Source: Hoyosella levis (GTDB lineage: Bacteria; Actinomycetota; Actinomycetes; Mycobacteriales; Mycobacteriaceae). From it: a DNA stretch of 64,000 bases. Location: NCBI RefSeq assembly GCF_026008515.1, contig NZ_BQYM01000010.1, positions 124,001 to 188,000 of the forward strand, read 5' to 3'. The position numbers and the translations under genes were made by a program. The notes under the pieces were generated by a model that had not been told where the DNA came from, made no database searches, and saw only the letters and a list, made by a program, of their open reading frames with translations. This document shows positions 33,164 to 41,947 of the stretch, one piece after another; the first letter of the stretch is position 1, and every line of letters begins with the position of its first letter.

Positions 33164-34021
33164 CTACTCCGCGAGCTTCAGGCCGGTGATCGCCCTCGCA
33201 TGATCAGAGGCATGCTTGAGCACCACGCCCAGCGTCCGCGTGATGGTGCGCCCATCGAGCCGGGTCGTGCCCAGCGCCCGCAGCGTGCGTCCCCAGTCGA
33301 GCGTCTCCGCGATCGAGGGTGCCTTCTTCAGCTCGAGGCCGCTCAACGCCTCGACCGTCTCGGCAAGCTGCCGCGCGAGGGTCTCGTCGATGCCCGGGAT
33401 GCGGCGTAGCACGATATCGCGCTCCCGCTCGATCGACGGGTACTCCAAATTGAGGTAGAGGCACCGGCGCTTGAGGGCCTCGGAGAGCTCCCGGGTGGCG
33501 TTCGAGGTCAGCACGACAAAAGGCTTGGCGGTGGCCCGCATCGTGCCGAGCTCGGGGATCGTCACCTGGAAGTCCGACAGGATCTCGAGCAGCAGGCCCT
33601 CGAACTCGAGGTCCGTCTTGTCGATCTCGTCGATCAGCAGGACGGTGCGAGTCTCGCTGCGGATCGCGGTCAGCAGTGGCCTGGTCAGCAGAAATCGCTC
33701 GCTGAACACGTCATCGGAAAGACCATCGGCATCCTTGGTGGCCTGGATGCTCAACAGTTGCTTCGAGTAGTTCCACTCGTACAGCGCGCGGGATTCGTCG
33801 AGGCCCTCGTAGCACTGCAAGCGGATCAGCGGCACCCCGGCGGCGCTGGCGACAGCCTTGGCGAGCTCGGTCTTGCCCACCCCCGCCGGGCCCTCGATCA
33901 GCAATGGCTTGCCGAGAGCGTCCGCGAGGAACACTGTCAGTGATGTGTCCTCGTCGGGCAGGTAGCCCTCGGCCTCGAGTTGCCCGCTGACATCCTCGGG
34001 GTCGGTGAAGAACCTGGTCAT
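33164..34021 (-). CDS. MoxR/CoxD-type AAA+ ATPase
   Basis: A 285-residue AAA+ protein. Walker A is EGPAGVGKTELAKAVA, Walker B is LLIDEIDKTDLEFEGLLLEI, sensor 1 is VVLTSNATREL, followed by the arginine-finger region EALKRRCLYL. It matches MoxR-family chaperone ATPases that pair with VWA proteins. ATG 34021 with GAGGATGCG upstream gives the standard N-terminus; longer in-frame starts extend into the acyl-CoA dehydrogenase gene. It is 34 bases after that gene on the same strand, probably co-transcribed, and 4 bases before the VWA gene. Confidence 0.9.
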   Translation of the reverse strand: MTRFFTDPEDVSGQLEAEGYLPDEDTSLTVFLADALGKPLLIEGPAGVGKTELAKAVASAAGVPLIRLQCYEGLDESRALYEWNYSKQLLSIQATKDADGLSDDVFSERFLLTRPLLTAIRSETRTVLLIDEIDKTDLEFEGLLLEILSDFQVTIPELGTMRATAKPFVVLTSNATRELSEALKRRCLYLNLEYPSIERERDIVLRRIPGIDETLARQLAETVEALSGLELKKAPSIAETLDWGRTLRALGTTRLDGRTITRTLGVVLKHASDHARAITGLKLAE

Positions 34022-34055
34022 CGCATCCTCGTCCACGTCGCCAGCATACGGTGGG

Positions 34056-34997
34056 CTAGCATCCCGCCTGGTTGACCGTCGCCCACGCGGAATCCAGCCG
34101 TGCCGCTCGCGCGCGGCCAGCAATGCCCAGCAGCGCCTTGTCCCTCTGCCACATCTCCGCGACAGCTGGATCCGCATCCGCCCACAGGGGCTCGAGCTGC
34201 TCGACGGCATGAGCGGCGGACGCGAGCGCCCCAGCGAGGGCGATGTGCACTGCCGGCGAGGCGGGATCGGCGCACCCGAGCGGGCGCAGCGCCAGGATCG
34301 CGCTGATGATCTGCTGCTGGACATCGCGCGGCCACCCCGATTGCCGCGCGATGCGAACCAGCCACCCCAGCACCGCCGCGGTCACGTGGATGTCCTCGAT
34401 GGTGCGGAACGGCTTGATGTAACGGGTGTAGCCGTCCCCATCAAGAACATCGGCGCCGAGGCCTTCACCCAGCTGGACCTCATCGAGCTGGACCTCGCCG
34501 TGGGGCAGCTCGGGAACCATCGGCAGCGGTGGCCGCACCGTGACAGTCACGCCTGGTTGGTCCGCGCGCACCCGGACCACGCGGAGGCTGTTGCGTCCCT
34601 CGGCCGAGGTTCCGGCGCTGGCGGCGACGAGCAGCTCGGACGCCTCGGGCCCGAAGGTGACGAACGTCTTTGTTCCGTTGAGGACCCAACCGTTTCCAAT
34701 GGGCCTAATGGAAGTGTTGATCGCACGCGGATGGCCGCCACCCGCCTCGGTGACGCACATGGCCGCGATGCCCTCGCCGAGCCCCGGATCGAGGACGCGC
34801 AGCGCGACCTGGTAGCCCGAGCCGAACGCGAGCCCGACGCAGCTCGCGCCGAAACCCGCGGCGGCCGCGGCATCGACTGAATCCGGGAACAGGCGGGCGA
34901 TCTGGCAGTGCCGGTCCCAGAACTCGGCGGTGGTCTCCCGGGAGGGGGCCGTCGCGGGCGCGGTGAGCAGATGCTGGAGCAGGGGCTCGCAATCCAT
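34056..34997 (-). CDS. acyl-CoA dehydrogenase-fold protein (short)
   Basis: A 313-residue protein of the ACAD fold. AMCVTEAGGGHPRAINTSIR, then NGWVLNGTKTFVTFGPEASE matches the flavin-binding beta-domain, followed by helical repeats. It is some 60-70 residues shorter than typical ACADs. The N-terminal helical domain is truncated to about 55 residues, and no catalytic Glu is clear. It lies 36 bases after the carboxylase gene and before MoxR, all on the minus strand. It may be a divergent flavin enzyme rather than a beta-oxidation dehydrogenase. Confidence 0.75.
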   Translation of the reverse strand: MDCEPLLQHLLTAPATAPSRETTAEFWDRHCQIARLFPDSVDAAAAAGFGASCVGLAFGSGYQVALRVLDPGLGEGIAAMCVTEAGGGHPRAINTSIRPIGNGWVLNGTKTFVTFGPEASELLVAASAGTSAEGRNSLRVVRVRADQPGVTVTVRPPLPMVPELPHGEVQLDEVQLGEGLGADVLDGDGYTRYIKPFRTIEDIHVTAAVLGWLVRIARQSGWPRDVQQQIISAILALRPLGCADPASPAVHIALAGALASAAHAVEQLEPLWADADPAVAEMWQRDKALLGIAGRARAARLDSAWATVNQAGC

Positions 34998-35033
34998 GGA
35001 GCGAGCCTAGCGGTAGCAGGGCGCCCAAGCCCC

Positions 35034-38000
35034 CTACCGCAGGACGATGACGCCCTCCCCCGCCGCGACCTGGGTGCCCGCGCCCACCAGGACCTGATCG
35101 ACGGTCCCCGCGCGCGGAGCAATGAGGACGGTCTCCATCTTCATGGCCTCGAGCGCGAGCAAGGGCTGGCCCTCCGCCACCTCGTCACCGGGAGCGACGT
35201 TGATCTTCCACACGTTGGCGATGAACGGGGAGTCGATGAGCACGCCGCCCTCGGGCACCACCACATCCTCGGTGGGCGCGGGCACATCCACGGCGGCGTC
35301 CTGGCGGTCGAACTCGCCGGAGGCTTCCCATGCATCCCGCTCGGCGGAGAACGCGGCGGCCTGCTTGGCGCGGAAGCTCGCGATCGCGTCGGCGTTGTCG
35401 GCGAGGAACCGGCGATGCTCGGCGAGGGAGAACTCCCCCTCGGTGATATCGGGCTCGAACCTGCCCGCCGCCATGTCGGCGCGCATGTCGAGCAGGTCCT
35501 CGGGCGAGACGGGGTACCACTGGATGCGATCGAAGAAGCGCAACAGCCACGGGGTTTCTGCGTGCCGCTGCCAGATCTGGGTGGTGCGGCCGACGAACTG
35601 GTAGCCGCCGGGCCCCTCCATGCCATAGATGCACAGGTAGGCGCCGCCGATGCCGACGGCGTTCTCCGGCGTCCAGGTGCGGGCCGGGTTGTACTTGGTG
35701 GTGACGAGCCGGTGGCGGGGGTCGAGCGGGGTGGCGACGGGCGCGCCGAGGTAGACGTCACCGAGGCCGAGGACGAGGTACTCAGCGTCGAAGACGGTGT
35801 CGAATACCTCCTCGACAGTGGCGAGGCCGTTGACGCGTCGGATGAACTCGATGTTCCACGGGCACCAGGGTGCATCGGAGCGCACCCCGGACATGTAGCG
35901 CTCGATCGCTTCGCGGGTGGCGGGATCGTCCCACGACAGCGGCAGCCGCACGGTGCGGCTGGGCACGACGAGCTCGCTGGCGGCGGGGATGTCGTTCTCG
36001 AGCTCGCGGAGCAGCCCGACGAGTGTCGGCACGGGCAGCACGTCCGGATCGACGTGCACCTGGAGGGACCGGATGCCGGGGGTGAGGTCGAGGATTCCGG
36101 GATGCGCGGCTTGCTCCAGCCGGGTGTGCAGGGCGTGGACGCGGGCGCGGAGCTCGAGGTCGAGGGTGATGTCGCCGTACTCGACGAGCACGTTGTCGTC
36201 GCCGGAGCGGCGGTAGGCCAGCGATGGGAGGTCGCCACGGTCGGCCTCGCGGTGGAGCACGCCGTCATCGCCATCGCCGCCTGTGGAGCTGGTGGTCCAG
36301 CGGGTGGCGTCGAGCGCACGCGAGGAGGCCGCGTCGGTGGATTTGATGGGCACGAAGCGGACGGTGTCGCCGGGACGCAGCTGTCCCAGCTTCCATCGCT
36401 GGGAGGCCACCACGGTGACGGGGCAGACGAATCCGCCGAGGCTGGGCCCGTCAGGCCCGAGCAGGATGGGGGTGTCGCCGGTGAAGTCGAGCGCACCGAC
36501 CGAATAGGCGTTGTCGTGGATGTTGGATGGGTGGAGCCCTGCCTCGCCGCCGTCGGTGCGGGCCCAGCGCGGCTTGGGGCCGATCAGCCGGACGCCGGTG
36601 CGGGCGGAGTTGAAATGCACCTCGTAGTCGGTGGCATGCAGGGTAGCGATGTCGTCGCGGGTGAAGAACTCCGGCGCGGCGTGGGGGCCCTCGGTGACGG
36701 CGAGCTCCCAGTGGTGGGCGAACGCGGGGCGCTCGGTGATCGGCGTGCCGGTGGCGGTGGTGCCGCGGGCGCGCAGCACGTCCCCCTTGGCGAGCGCGCG
36801 TCCGCCGTGGCCACCGAACTGCCCGAGGGTGAACGTCGACGCGCTGCCGAGGTACTCGGGCACATCGAGCCCTCCGGCGACGAGCACGTACGTGCGCAGG
36901 CCCGCCTCGCTGGCACCGATGTCGAGAGTCGCCCCCGCGGGGACGGTGATCGGCTCCCACATCGGCGCGGGCTTGCCGTCGATCGTCACGGGGACGTCCG
37001 CGCCGGTGATGCACACGGTGGTGGGGTCGGTGAATCGCAGCGCGGGTCCGGTCGCGGTGCATTCGAGGCCGGGCACGCCCTCGTCGTTGCCCAGCGCCCG
37101 GTTGCCGAGGCGAAACGACAGGTCATCCATGGGCCCGCTCGGCGGGACGCCGATCTGCCACAACCCAGTGCGGCCGGGGTAGTCCTGGACGGTGGTCTGC
37201 ATGCCGGGGCGCTCGATGACGATGCGCGGCTCGGTGTCGGTGACGTGCGCGAGAGTTCCGGTGTGATGCTCGGCGGCGAGGACGTCGGGGACGGTGGTGA
37301 TGGCGCGCAGCAGCCCAAGGTTGGTCTCGATGCCGTCGATGCGGGTGTGGCGCAGCGCCTCCCCGAGCCCGGTGAACGCGGTGGCACGGTCATCGGCGGC
37401 GGTGATGATCTTGGCGAGCATTGGGTCGTAGGCGGTGGAGACGACGGTGCCGGTCTCCACCCACCCGTCCACGCGAACCTGCGAACCGGTGGGCAGCTCG
37501 ACGTTGGTGAGCGTGCCCGCCGACGGCAGGTAGTCGCGGGTGGGGTCCTCGGCGTAGACCCGCGCCTCCACGGCGTGGCCGCGCACTGGCACGCGGGCCA
37601 CGTGGCCGGTGATCGCATCGAGGCGCTGGCCCTGGGCGAGCTCGAGCATCATGCGGACGAGATCGACCCCGGTCACGGCCTCGGTGACGGGATGCTCGAC
37701 CTGCAGGCGGGCATTGACCTCAAGGAACGACGCCTCGCCGCGGTGGGGGTCGTAGACAAACTCGACAGTGCCAGCGCTGCGATAGCGCACGGATTCCGCG
37801 AGCGCGCGCGAGGTGTCGTGCAGCTGCTGGCGCAGGTGCTCGGGCAGGCCGGGCGCGGGTGCTTCCTCGATGACCTTCTGGTTGCGGCGCTGCAGCGAGC
37901 AGTCGCGGTCGCCGAGGGTGAGGACGTTGCCGGTGCCGTCACCGAGGATCTGCACCTCGATGTGGCGGGCGTCCTGGATGTAGCGCTCGGCGAAGACCCC

Positions 38001-38588
38001 GGTGGTGGAGAAGCTATGCGAGGCGAGGCGGGCGACGTTGCTATAGGCGGCGATCAGCTCGTCGTCGTCCCGGCACACCTGCATGCCGATGCCGCCACCG
38101 CCGCCAGTGGCCTTGAGCATGATCGGGTAGCCGATCAACTCCGCAGCGACCACGGCCTCATCGGCGCTCGCGAGCAAGTCGGTGCCGGCAATCATGGGGA
38201 CCCCGGCCTCGGCCGCGGCGGCGCGGGCGGTGTGTTTCGTGCCGAAGACGCGGAGCTGCTCGGGCGTGGGGCCGACGAATGCGATGCCCTCGGCCTCGAC
38301 CTGCTCGGCGAACGCGGCGTCCTCGGAGAGGAACCCGTAGCCGGGATGGATGGCTCCCGCCCCGGTCTTGCGCGCGGCGGCGAGGATCGCCTCGGCATTG
38401 AGGTAGGACTCGCGCGGCGGGGTCGGCCCGATGTGCACGGCCTCATCCGCCATGCGGACGTGGGCGGCACCGCGGTCAGCGTCGGAGAACACCGCGACGG
38501 TGCGCAGCCCCATCTCGCGGGCGGTGCGGATGATGCGGCAGGCGATCTCGCCGCGGTTAGCGATCAGCAGGGTGTCGAAGGTGCTCAT
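35034..38588 (-). CDS. guanidine/urea carboxylase (biotin-dependent, urea-amidolyase family)
   Basis: A 1184-residue multidomain enzyme. Biotin carboxylase (residues 1-450) has FDTLLIANRGEIACRIIRTA and the ATP-grasp KATGGGGGIGM. Carboxyltransferase domains follow: AHS2/KipA-like from about residue 455 (QTTVQDYPGRTGLWQIGVPP), then AHS1/KipI-like from about 780. A C-terminal biotinyl domain carries K1150 in EAMKMET. It carboxylates urea or, as shown for many relatives with DUF1989 neighbours, guanidine. Its ATGA start overlaps the stop of the upstream DUF1989 gene. The neighbourhood favours guanidine, although sequence alone does not settle this. Confidence 0.92.
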   Translation of the reverse strand: MSTFDTLLIANRGEIACRIIRTAREMGLRTVAVFSDADRGAAHVRMADEAVHIGPTPPRESYLNAEAILAAARKTGAGAIHPGYGFLSEDAAFAEQVEAEGIAFVGPTPEQLRVFGTKHTARAAAAEAGVPMIAGTDLLASADEAVVAAELIGYPIMLKATGGGGGIGMQVCRDDDELIAAYSNVARLASHSFSTTGVFAERYIQDARHIEVQILGDGTGNVLTLGDRDCSLQRRNQKVIEEAPAPGLPEHLRQQLHDTSRALAESVRYRSAGTVEFVYDPHRGEASFLEVNARLQVEHPVTEAVTGVDLVRMMLELAQGQRLDAITGHVARVPVRGHAVEARVYAEDPTRDYLPSAGTLTNVELPTGSQVRVDGWVETGTVVSTAYDPMLAKIITAADDRATAFTGLGEALRHTRIDGIETNLGLLRAITTVPDVLAAEHHTGTLAHVTDTEPRIVIERPGMQTTVQDYPGRTGLWQIGVPPSGPMDDLSFRLGNRALGNDEGVPGLECTATGPALRFTDPTTVCITGADVPVTIDGKPAPMWEPITVPAGATLDIGASEAGLRTYVLVAGGLDVPEYLGSASTFTLGQFGGHGGRALAKGDVLRARGTTATGTPITERPAFAHHWELAVTEGPHAAPEFFTRDDIATLHATDYEVHFNSARTGVRLIGPKPRWARTDGGEAGLHPSNIHDNAYSVGALDFTGDTPILLGPDGPSLGGFVCPVTVVASQRWKLGQLRPGDTVRFVPIKSTDAASSRALDATRWTTSSTGGDGDDGVLHREADRGDLPSLAYRRSGDDNVLVEYGDITLDLELRARVHALHTRLEQAAHPGILDLTPGIRSLQVHVDPDVLPVPTLVGLLRELENDIPAASELVVPSRTVRLPLSWDDPATREAIERYMSGVRSDAPWCPWNIEFIRRVNGLATVEEVFDTVFDAEYLVLGLGDVYLGAPVATPLDPRHRLVTTKYNPARTWTPENAVGIGGAYLCIYGMEGPGGYQFVGRTTQIWQRHAETPWLLRFFDRIQWYPVSPEDLLDMRADMAAGRFEPDITEGEFSLAEHRRFLADNADAIASFRAKQAAAFSAERDAWEASGEFDRQDAAVDVPAPTEDVVVPEGGVLIDSPFIANVWKINVAPGDEVAEGQPLLALEAMKMETVLIAPRAGTVDQVLVGAGTQVAAGEGVIVLR

Positions 38589-39190
38589 GCGCGGGTCACC
38601 ACCATGCGGACCGGGGTGGGGTTGAACCCGTTGCAGGGATTGTTGATCTGCGGGCAGTTCGACACGAGCACGAGGGTGTCGGTCTCCGCGCGCAGCGACA
38701 CCTTCTTGCCGGGGGCGGAGATGCCATCGACGATGCCGAGCGTGCCATCGGGATCCACGGGGACATTCATGAACCAGTTGATGTTGGAGACGAGGTCGCG
38801 CTTGCCGAGGCCCCACTTGCTGCCCTCGATGAGGAAGTTCTCCACGCAGGCGTGCTGGTGCTTGGTGTGGTGGCCGTAGCGCAGGGTGTTCGATTCCTGG
38901 GAGCAGGCGCCGCCGAGGGTGTCGTGGCGGCCGCAGTCGTCGTGGGTGACGGTCATCAGCGGGGCGCCGGTGCTCGACCGCAGGATGCTGCCCTTGCCAA
39001 GGTAGGCATTGCCCTGCGCGGATATGGTCTCGGGCGCGCTGTACCTGATGGCGGTGTCGGCGGCGTCGTAGAGGATGCAGTCAACAGCCTGGTTGCCCTC
39101 GAGATCGATGATGGTCAGCGTGTCGCCGGCGGTGATGATCGCGGACCAGGGGGCGCGCGCGGGAACGGTCTGGTCAAGGACGGTGGTCAT
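38585..39190 (-). CDS. DUF1989 protein, urea-amidolyase-associated (UAAP2), probable carboxyguanidine deiminase subunit
   Basis: A 201-residue protein of the DUF1989/UAAP2 type. ITAGDTLTIIDLEGNQAVDC opens it, then THDDCGRHDTLGGACSQESN and HACVENFLIEGSKWGLGKRD are conserved metal/active-site blocks, and SNCPQINNPCNGFNPTPVR closes it. In guanidine-degrading bacteria, two such proteins form the carboxyguanidine deiminase (CgdAB), which removes ammonia from carboxyguanidine to give allophanate. It lies between UAAP1 and the carboxylase, overlapping the latter, all in one operon. The assignment to subunit A or B is not attempted. Confidence 0.88.
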   Translation of the reverse strand: MTTVLDQTVPARAPWSAIITAGDTLTIIDLEGNQAVDCILYDAADTAIRYSAPETISAQGNAYLGKGSILRSSTGAPLMTVTHDDCGRHDTLGGACSQESNTLRYGHHTKHQHACVENFLIEGSKWGLGKRDLVSNINWFMNVPVDPDGTLGIVDGISAPGKKVSLRAETDTLVLVSNCPQINNPCNGFNPTPVRMVVTRA

Positions 39191-39201
39191 GCTGGTCTCC
39201 T

Positions 39202-40050
39202 TCACAGGGTGCCGCGCGCGGCGAGGTAGTCGTCGGTGTTGGCCACCGCGCGGAGGTATTCGGGGTCGGCACTGGGCAGGTCGTCGAGATCGCCGGGAGC
39301 GTTCCAGGCGAGGATCTCGAGCCCGGTGGTGGCGAACTCCGGGTCGGGGTCGAGGCGGTGGGCGGTGTTGGCGATCAGCACGATCGCGGGCAGGTGCAGC
39401 AGGATCTCGACGTGCGCGCCGGGACCGGCGGTGCCCTCGCTGACGAGCGTTCCGTCCTCGGCGACGCGGATGCCGTGGAACAGGGACATCGACGGTGGCA
39501 GGCCACGGCGGTCGAGGCCGTGCTTGGCCGCGGCGAGGGTGAAGAGCTCGAGCCCGGCCGGGGAAGCGGAGTGCACGGTGCCGTCGCCGTACTTTGCGGT
39601 GTTGGCGGCGAGGGTGGTGGTGCCGCACAGCAGGTCGTGCTTGCCGGAGGTGTCGGCGACGACGCTGGCGATGATGCGGCCCTGGTCGGTGAGCAGCGGG
39701 TGGCCGGTGCCGAGGTAGGCCTGCCAGGGGATCTTGACGGTATCGGCGACGTTGAGCCGCTCCCAGGGCTGGTCGGCGTGGAACAGCAGCAGGTGGGCGC
39801 AGGCGTTGCCGGTGGTGTCGGTGAGGCGCAGCCGGGTGCCGCGGGCGAGCACCTTGGTGGTGTAGCGGCCGCCGGCGAGCTGCTCGGCCCAGGTGAGCCG
39901 GTTCGCGTCGATGCCTGGCGGCGGGGTGGGCCAGGCAGTGGCGGGGATGGTGGGCATGGAGTCGCTCGTGGTGCCGGCCTGGGCACGTGCGTGCTCGCGA
40001 GCGCCGCGCGTGGTGGCGGTGGTGGTGCCTGCGGTGGTGGTCGTGGTCAT
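39202..40050 (-). CDS. DUF1989 protein, urea-amidolyase-associated (UAAP1), probable carboxyguanidine deiminase subunit
   Basis: A 282-residue paralogue of the next gene. A low-complexity Thr/Ala N-terminus (about 30 residues) is followed by YTTKVLARGTRLRLTDTTGN, NACAHLLLFHADQPWERLN, DTSGKHDLLCGTTTLAANTA and PSMSLFHGIRVAEDG, a DUF1989 core. It is first in the minus-strand operon, with GAAGGA before ATG 40050 and a perfect TetR-type palindrome 24 bases further upstream (40075-40088). With UAAP2 it likely forms the deiminase that acts between the carboxylase and allophanate hydrolase. Confidence 0.88.
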   Translation of the reverse strand: MTTTTTAGTTTATTRGAREHARAQAGTTSDSMPTIPATAWPTPPPGIDANRLTWAEQLAGGRYTTKVLARGTRLRLTDTTGNACAHLLLFHADQPWERLNVADTVKIPWQAYLGTGHPLLTDQGRIIASVVADTSGKHDLLCGTTTLAANTAKYGDGTVHSASPAGLELFTLAAAKHGLDRRGLPPSMSLFHGIRVAEDGTLVSEGTAGPGAHVEILLHLPAIVLIANTAHRLDPDPEFATTGLEILAWNAPGDLDDLPSADPEYLRAVANTDDYLAARGTL

Positions 40051-40074
40051 GGCGCGTCCTTCAACGACGAATAT

Positions 40075-40088
40075 CTGTCAGTTGACAG
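40075..40088. promoter_or_regulatory. TetR-type operator O1 upstream of the carboxylase operon
   Basis: CTGTCAGTTGACAG is a perfect palindrome 24 bases upstream of the UAAP1 start. The same site, as its reverse complement, lies 23 bases upstream of allophanate hydrolase (43051-43064), and a one-mismatch version precedes the symporter (40270-40283). The TetR gene at 41948 is the obvious reader. Confidence 0.75.
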
Positions 40089-40269
40089 TTTTTCTCATCC
40101 ATGGACCCGCTGGGTGACGTCCGGGTAACCGTTGGTTTCCACCATGTTTCGGCCGTGGTGGACCGGCAAAACCGATGCGGGCCAGTGCTTTTGTAAAGCA
40201 ATCACGGACCCGCATTAACGGAAGGTTTACCGCCGCGAAACCACCCGAATCGCCCCCGGTCGTAGGTTT

Positions 40270-40283
40270 CTGTCATTCGACAG
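40270..40283. promoter_or_regulatory. TetR-type operator O2 upstream of the symporter gene
   Basis: CTGTCATTCGACAG keeps both CTGTC/GACAG arms of the perfect operators but loses one inner pair. It lies 60 bases upstream of the preferred symporter start. Between O1 and O2 is the shared divergent promoter region, which also contains a stem-loop (CCACCATG pairing with CGTGGTGG, about 40139-40161). I found no guanidine (ykkC) riboswitch motif here. Confidence 0.6.
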
Positions 40284-40343
40284 GTACCTCCGGGTGCCCC
40301 CTTGCTGCCAGACCCTTGGCCGACCCGACCGATGAGGAATCCG

Positions 40344-41840
40344 ATGATCATTGCCGGCGTAGCACTCTTCGTCCTCGCGCTCCTGATGGCTGGTGTCTAC
40401 GCCGCCCGGAGGGTCCAGGGCAGCAGCCACAACTACCTCCTCGCCGGGCGCACCCTCGCCGTCCCCGTCGTTGCCATCCTGCTCGCCTCCCAGGCCATCG
40501 ACTCCAACGGCATCCTCGGCAACACCGACCTCTCCGCCGCGTTCGGCTTCTGGGCCGGCGCAGCGCTGCCCATCGGCCTCGCGCTCTGCCTCATCATCGC
40601 CGGGCTGTTCTTCGCCAAGCCCATGCGCGAGTACCGCATCGTCACCCTCCCGGACTTCTTCGAGCGACGCTTCGGACGCAGCATCGAGGTTCCCGCGGCA
40701 ATACTGACCGTCCTCGCCTTCGGCATCCTCGTCGCTGGCAACCTCGTCGCCCTCGGCTTCCTCCTCGACCGCTTCGCCGGGATCCCCTACACCGCCGCGA
40801 TCCTCATCGCTATCCCCATCGTCATCTGCTACACCATCGCCGGAGGCATGTTCTCGTCCAGCTACATCGGCATCGGGATGATCATCGTCAACATCGTCGG
40901 CATGCTCGCGCTCTTCGGCTGGATGGTCGCCACCTATGGGCTCTCCGCCCCTGCCGGCCTCGGCCCGCTGGACCTCTCGCAACTGACCAGCGCGGACGAG
41001 GGCGCCGTCATCAACTGGGCCACCATCGTCGCCCTCGCGCTCGGCAACCTCGTCGCCATCGACCTCATGCAGCGCATCTTCGCCTCCAAGTGCCCCCGCA
41101 CCGCCCAGAAGGCCTGCTTCGGCGGCGCCGCCCTGATCCTCGCTATCTGCATCCCCTTCTCCCTCGTCGCGCTGACCGCCGTCACCGTCCTCGGCGACGA
41201 GATCGCCAACGGCCCCATCCTCTACACCCTGCTCAGCGACTACGCCCCGCCCGTGCTCGCCATCATCGTGCTCTCCGGCATCGTCACCGCTTCGCTGACC
41301 ACCGCCAGCGGAGTGCTGCTCTCCTGCTCCGCGGTGATCACCCGCAACATCCTCCAGCTCGGGCGCACCGCCTCCCTCGACACCGCGCACGCCATGACCG
41401 CCACCCGCATCGCGATGATCCCCATGGCCCTGGTCGGCGCGTTCGTCGCGCTGCGCATCCCCCAGACCGGCATCCTGCTCACGCTGACCTTCGACCTGCT
41501 GCTCGCCGGGCTCGTCGTGCCGTTCATCCTCGGCCTGTACTGGACCTCCCGCGGCACCGTCTCCGCCGCCATGGCCGCGATCATCGCCGGAGTAACCGTC
41601 CGCGTGGGGCTGTTCGTCCTCACCCCCACCATCTACGGCGTGGACAACACCCTGCTCTATCTCGACAACGGGCTGCTCACCGCCGCGATGGACGGCTGGT
41701 CCACCTTCCTCGCCGCCGGGGCATCACTGGCCGCCTACCTCGTGGTGGCACTGCTCACCAAGCCTGTGGCTCCGGTCAGCGCCCTGCCAGCGGACTCGGT
41801 GGTGGTGGCCCAGCCCGAGCCGGTGGGTGCGCGGGCCTAG
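40344..41840 (+). CDS. sodium:solute symporter family transporter, probable guanidine/urea importer
   Basis: A 498-residue protein with about 13 hydrophobic helices of the SSS fold. NYLLAGRTLAVPVVAILLAS and SNGILGNTDLSA are in the first part, YRIVTLPDFFERRFG is the characteristic SSS loop, and FSSSYIGIGMIIVNIV follows. I chose ATG 40344 because GAGGA lies 5 bases upstream; an ATG 12 bases earlier lacks it. It is divergent from the carboxylase operon across a shared regulatory region with two operators. The substrate is inferred from context only. Confidence 0.85.
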   Translation: MIIAGVALFVLALLMAGVYAARRVQGSSHNYLLAGRTLAVPVVAILLASQAIDSNGILGNTDLSAAFGFWAGAALPIGLALCLIIAGLFFAKPMREYRIVTLPDFFERRFGRSIEVPAAILTVLAFGILVAGNLVALGFLLDRFAGIPYTAAILIAIPIVICYTIAGGMFSSSYIGIGMIIVNIVGMLALFGWMVATYGLSAPAGLGPLDLSQLTSADEGAVINWATIVALALGNLVAIDLMQRIFASKCPRTAQKACFGGAALILAICIPFSLVALTAVTVLGDEIANGPILYTLLSDYAPPVLAIIVLSGIVTASLTTASGVLLSCSAVITRNILQLGRTASLDTAHAMTATRIAMIPMALVGAFVALRIPQTGILLTLTFDLLLAGLVVPFILGLYWTSRGTVSAAMAAIIAGVTVRVGLFVLTPTIYGVDNTLLYLDNGLLTAAMDGWSTFLAAGASLAAYLVVALLTKPVAPVSALPADSVVVAQPEPVGARA

Positions 41841-41858
41841 GCCTCGCCAGCGCTCCGA

Positions 41859-41901
41859 TCGTGAAAGTCCAGCCACGTGGGAGGTGGCTGGACATTCACG
41901 A
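41859..41901. repeat. intergenic stem-loop of the CGATCGTGAA type, copy 2
   Basis: TCGTGAA plus GTCCAGCCAC (41859-41876) pairs with GTGGCTGGAC plus TTCACGA (41884-41901), with one A-A mismatch and a 7-base loop. It lies between the symporter and TetR genes and shares the CGATCGTGAA arm with the stem at 18049-18103. It may terminate the symporter transcript. Confidence 0.6.
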
Positions 41902-41947
41902 TTCGGGGGCGAAGCCAGTGGCGACACCCGTCTAGCTACCTGCCAAG

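Noticed and set aside
34908-38879. A 1323-codon open frame antisense to the guanidine/urea carboxylase
   Set aside because: It is an artefact of high GC: the complement encodes a full carboxylase with all domains and correct motifs, while this frame has no recognisable family.
40051-40343. A guanidine (ykkC-type) or other riboswitch in the divergent promoter
   Set aside because: I looked for the conserved ykkC blocks and did not see them; the TetR-type palindromes explain regulation better. A covariance-model search would decide.
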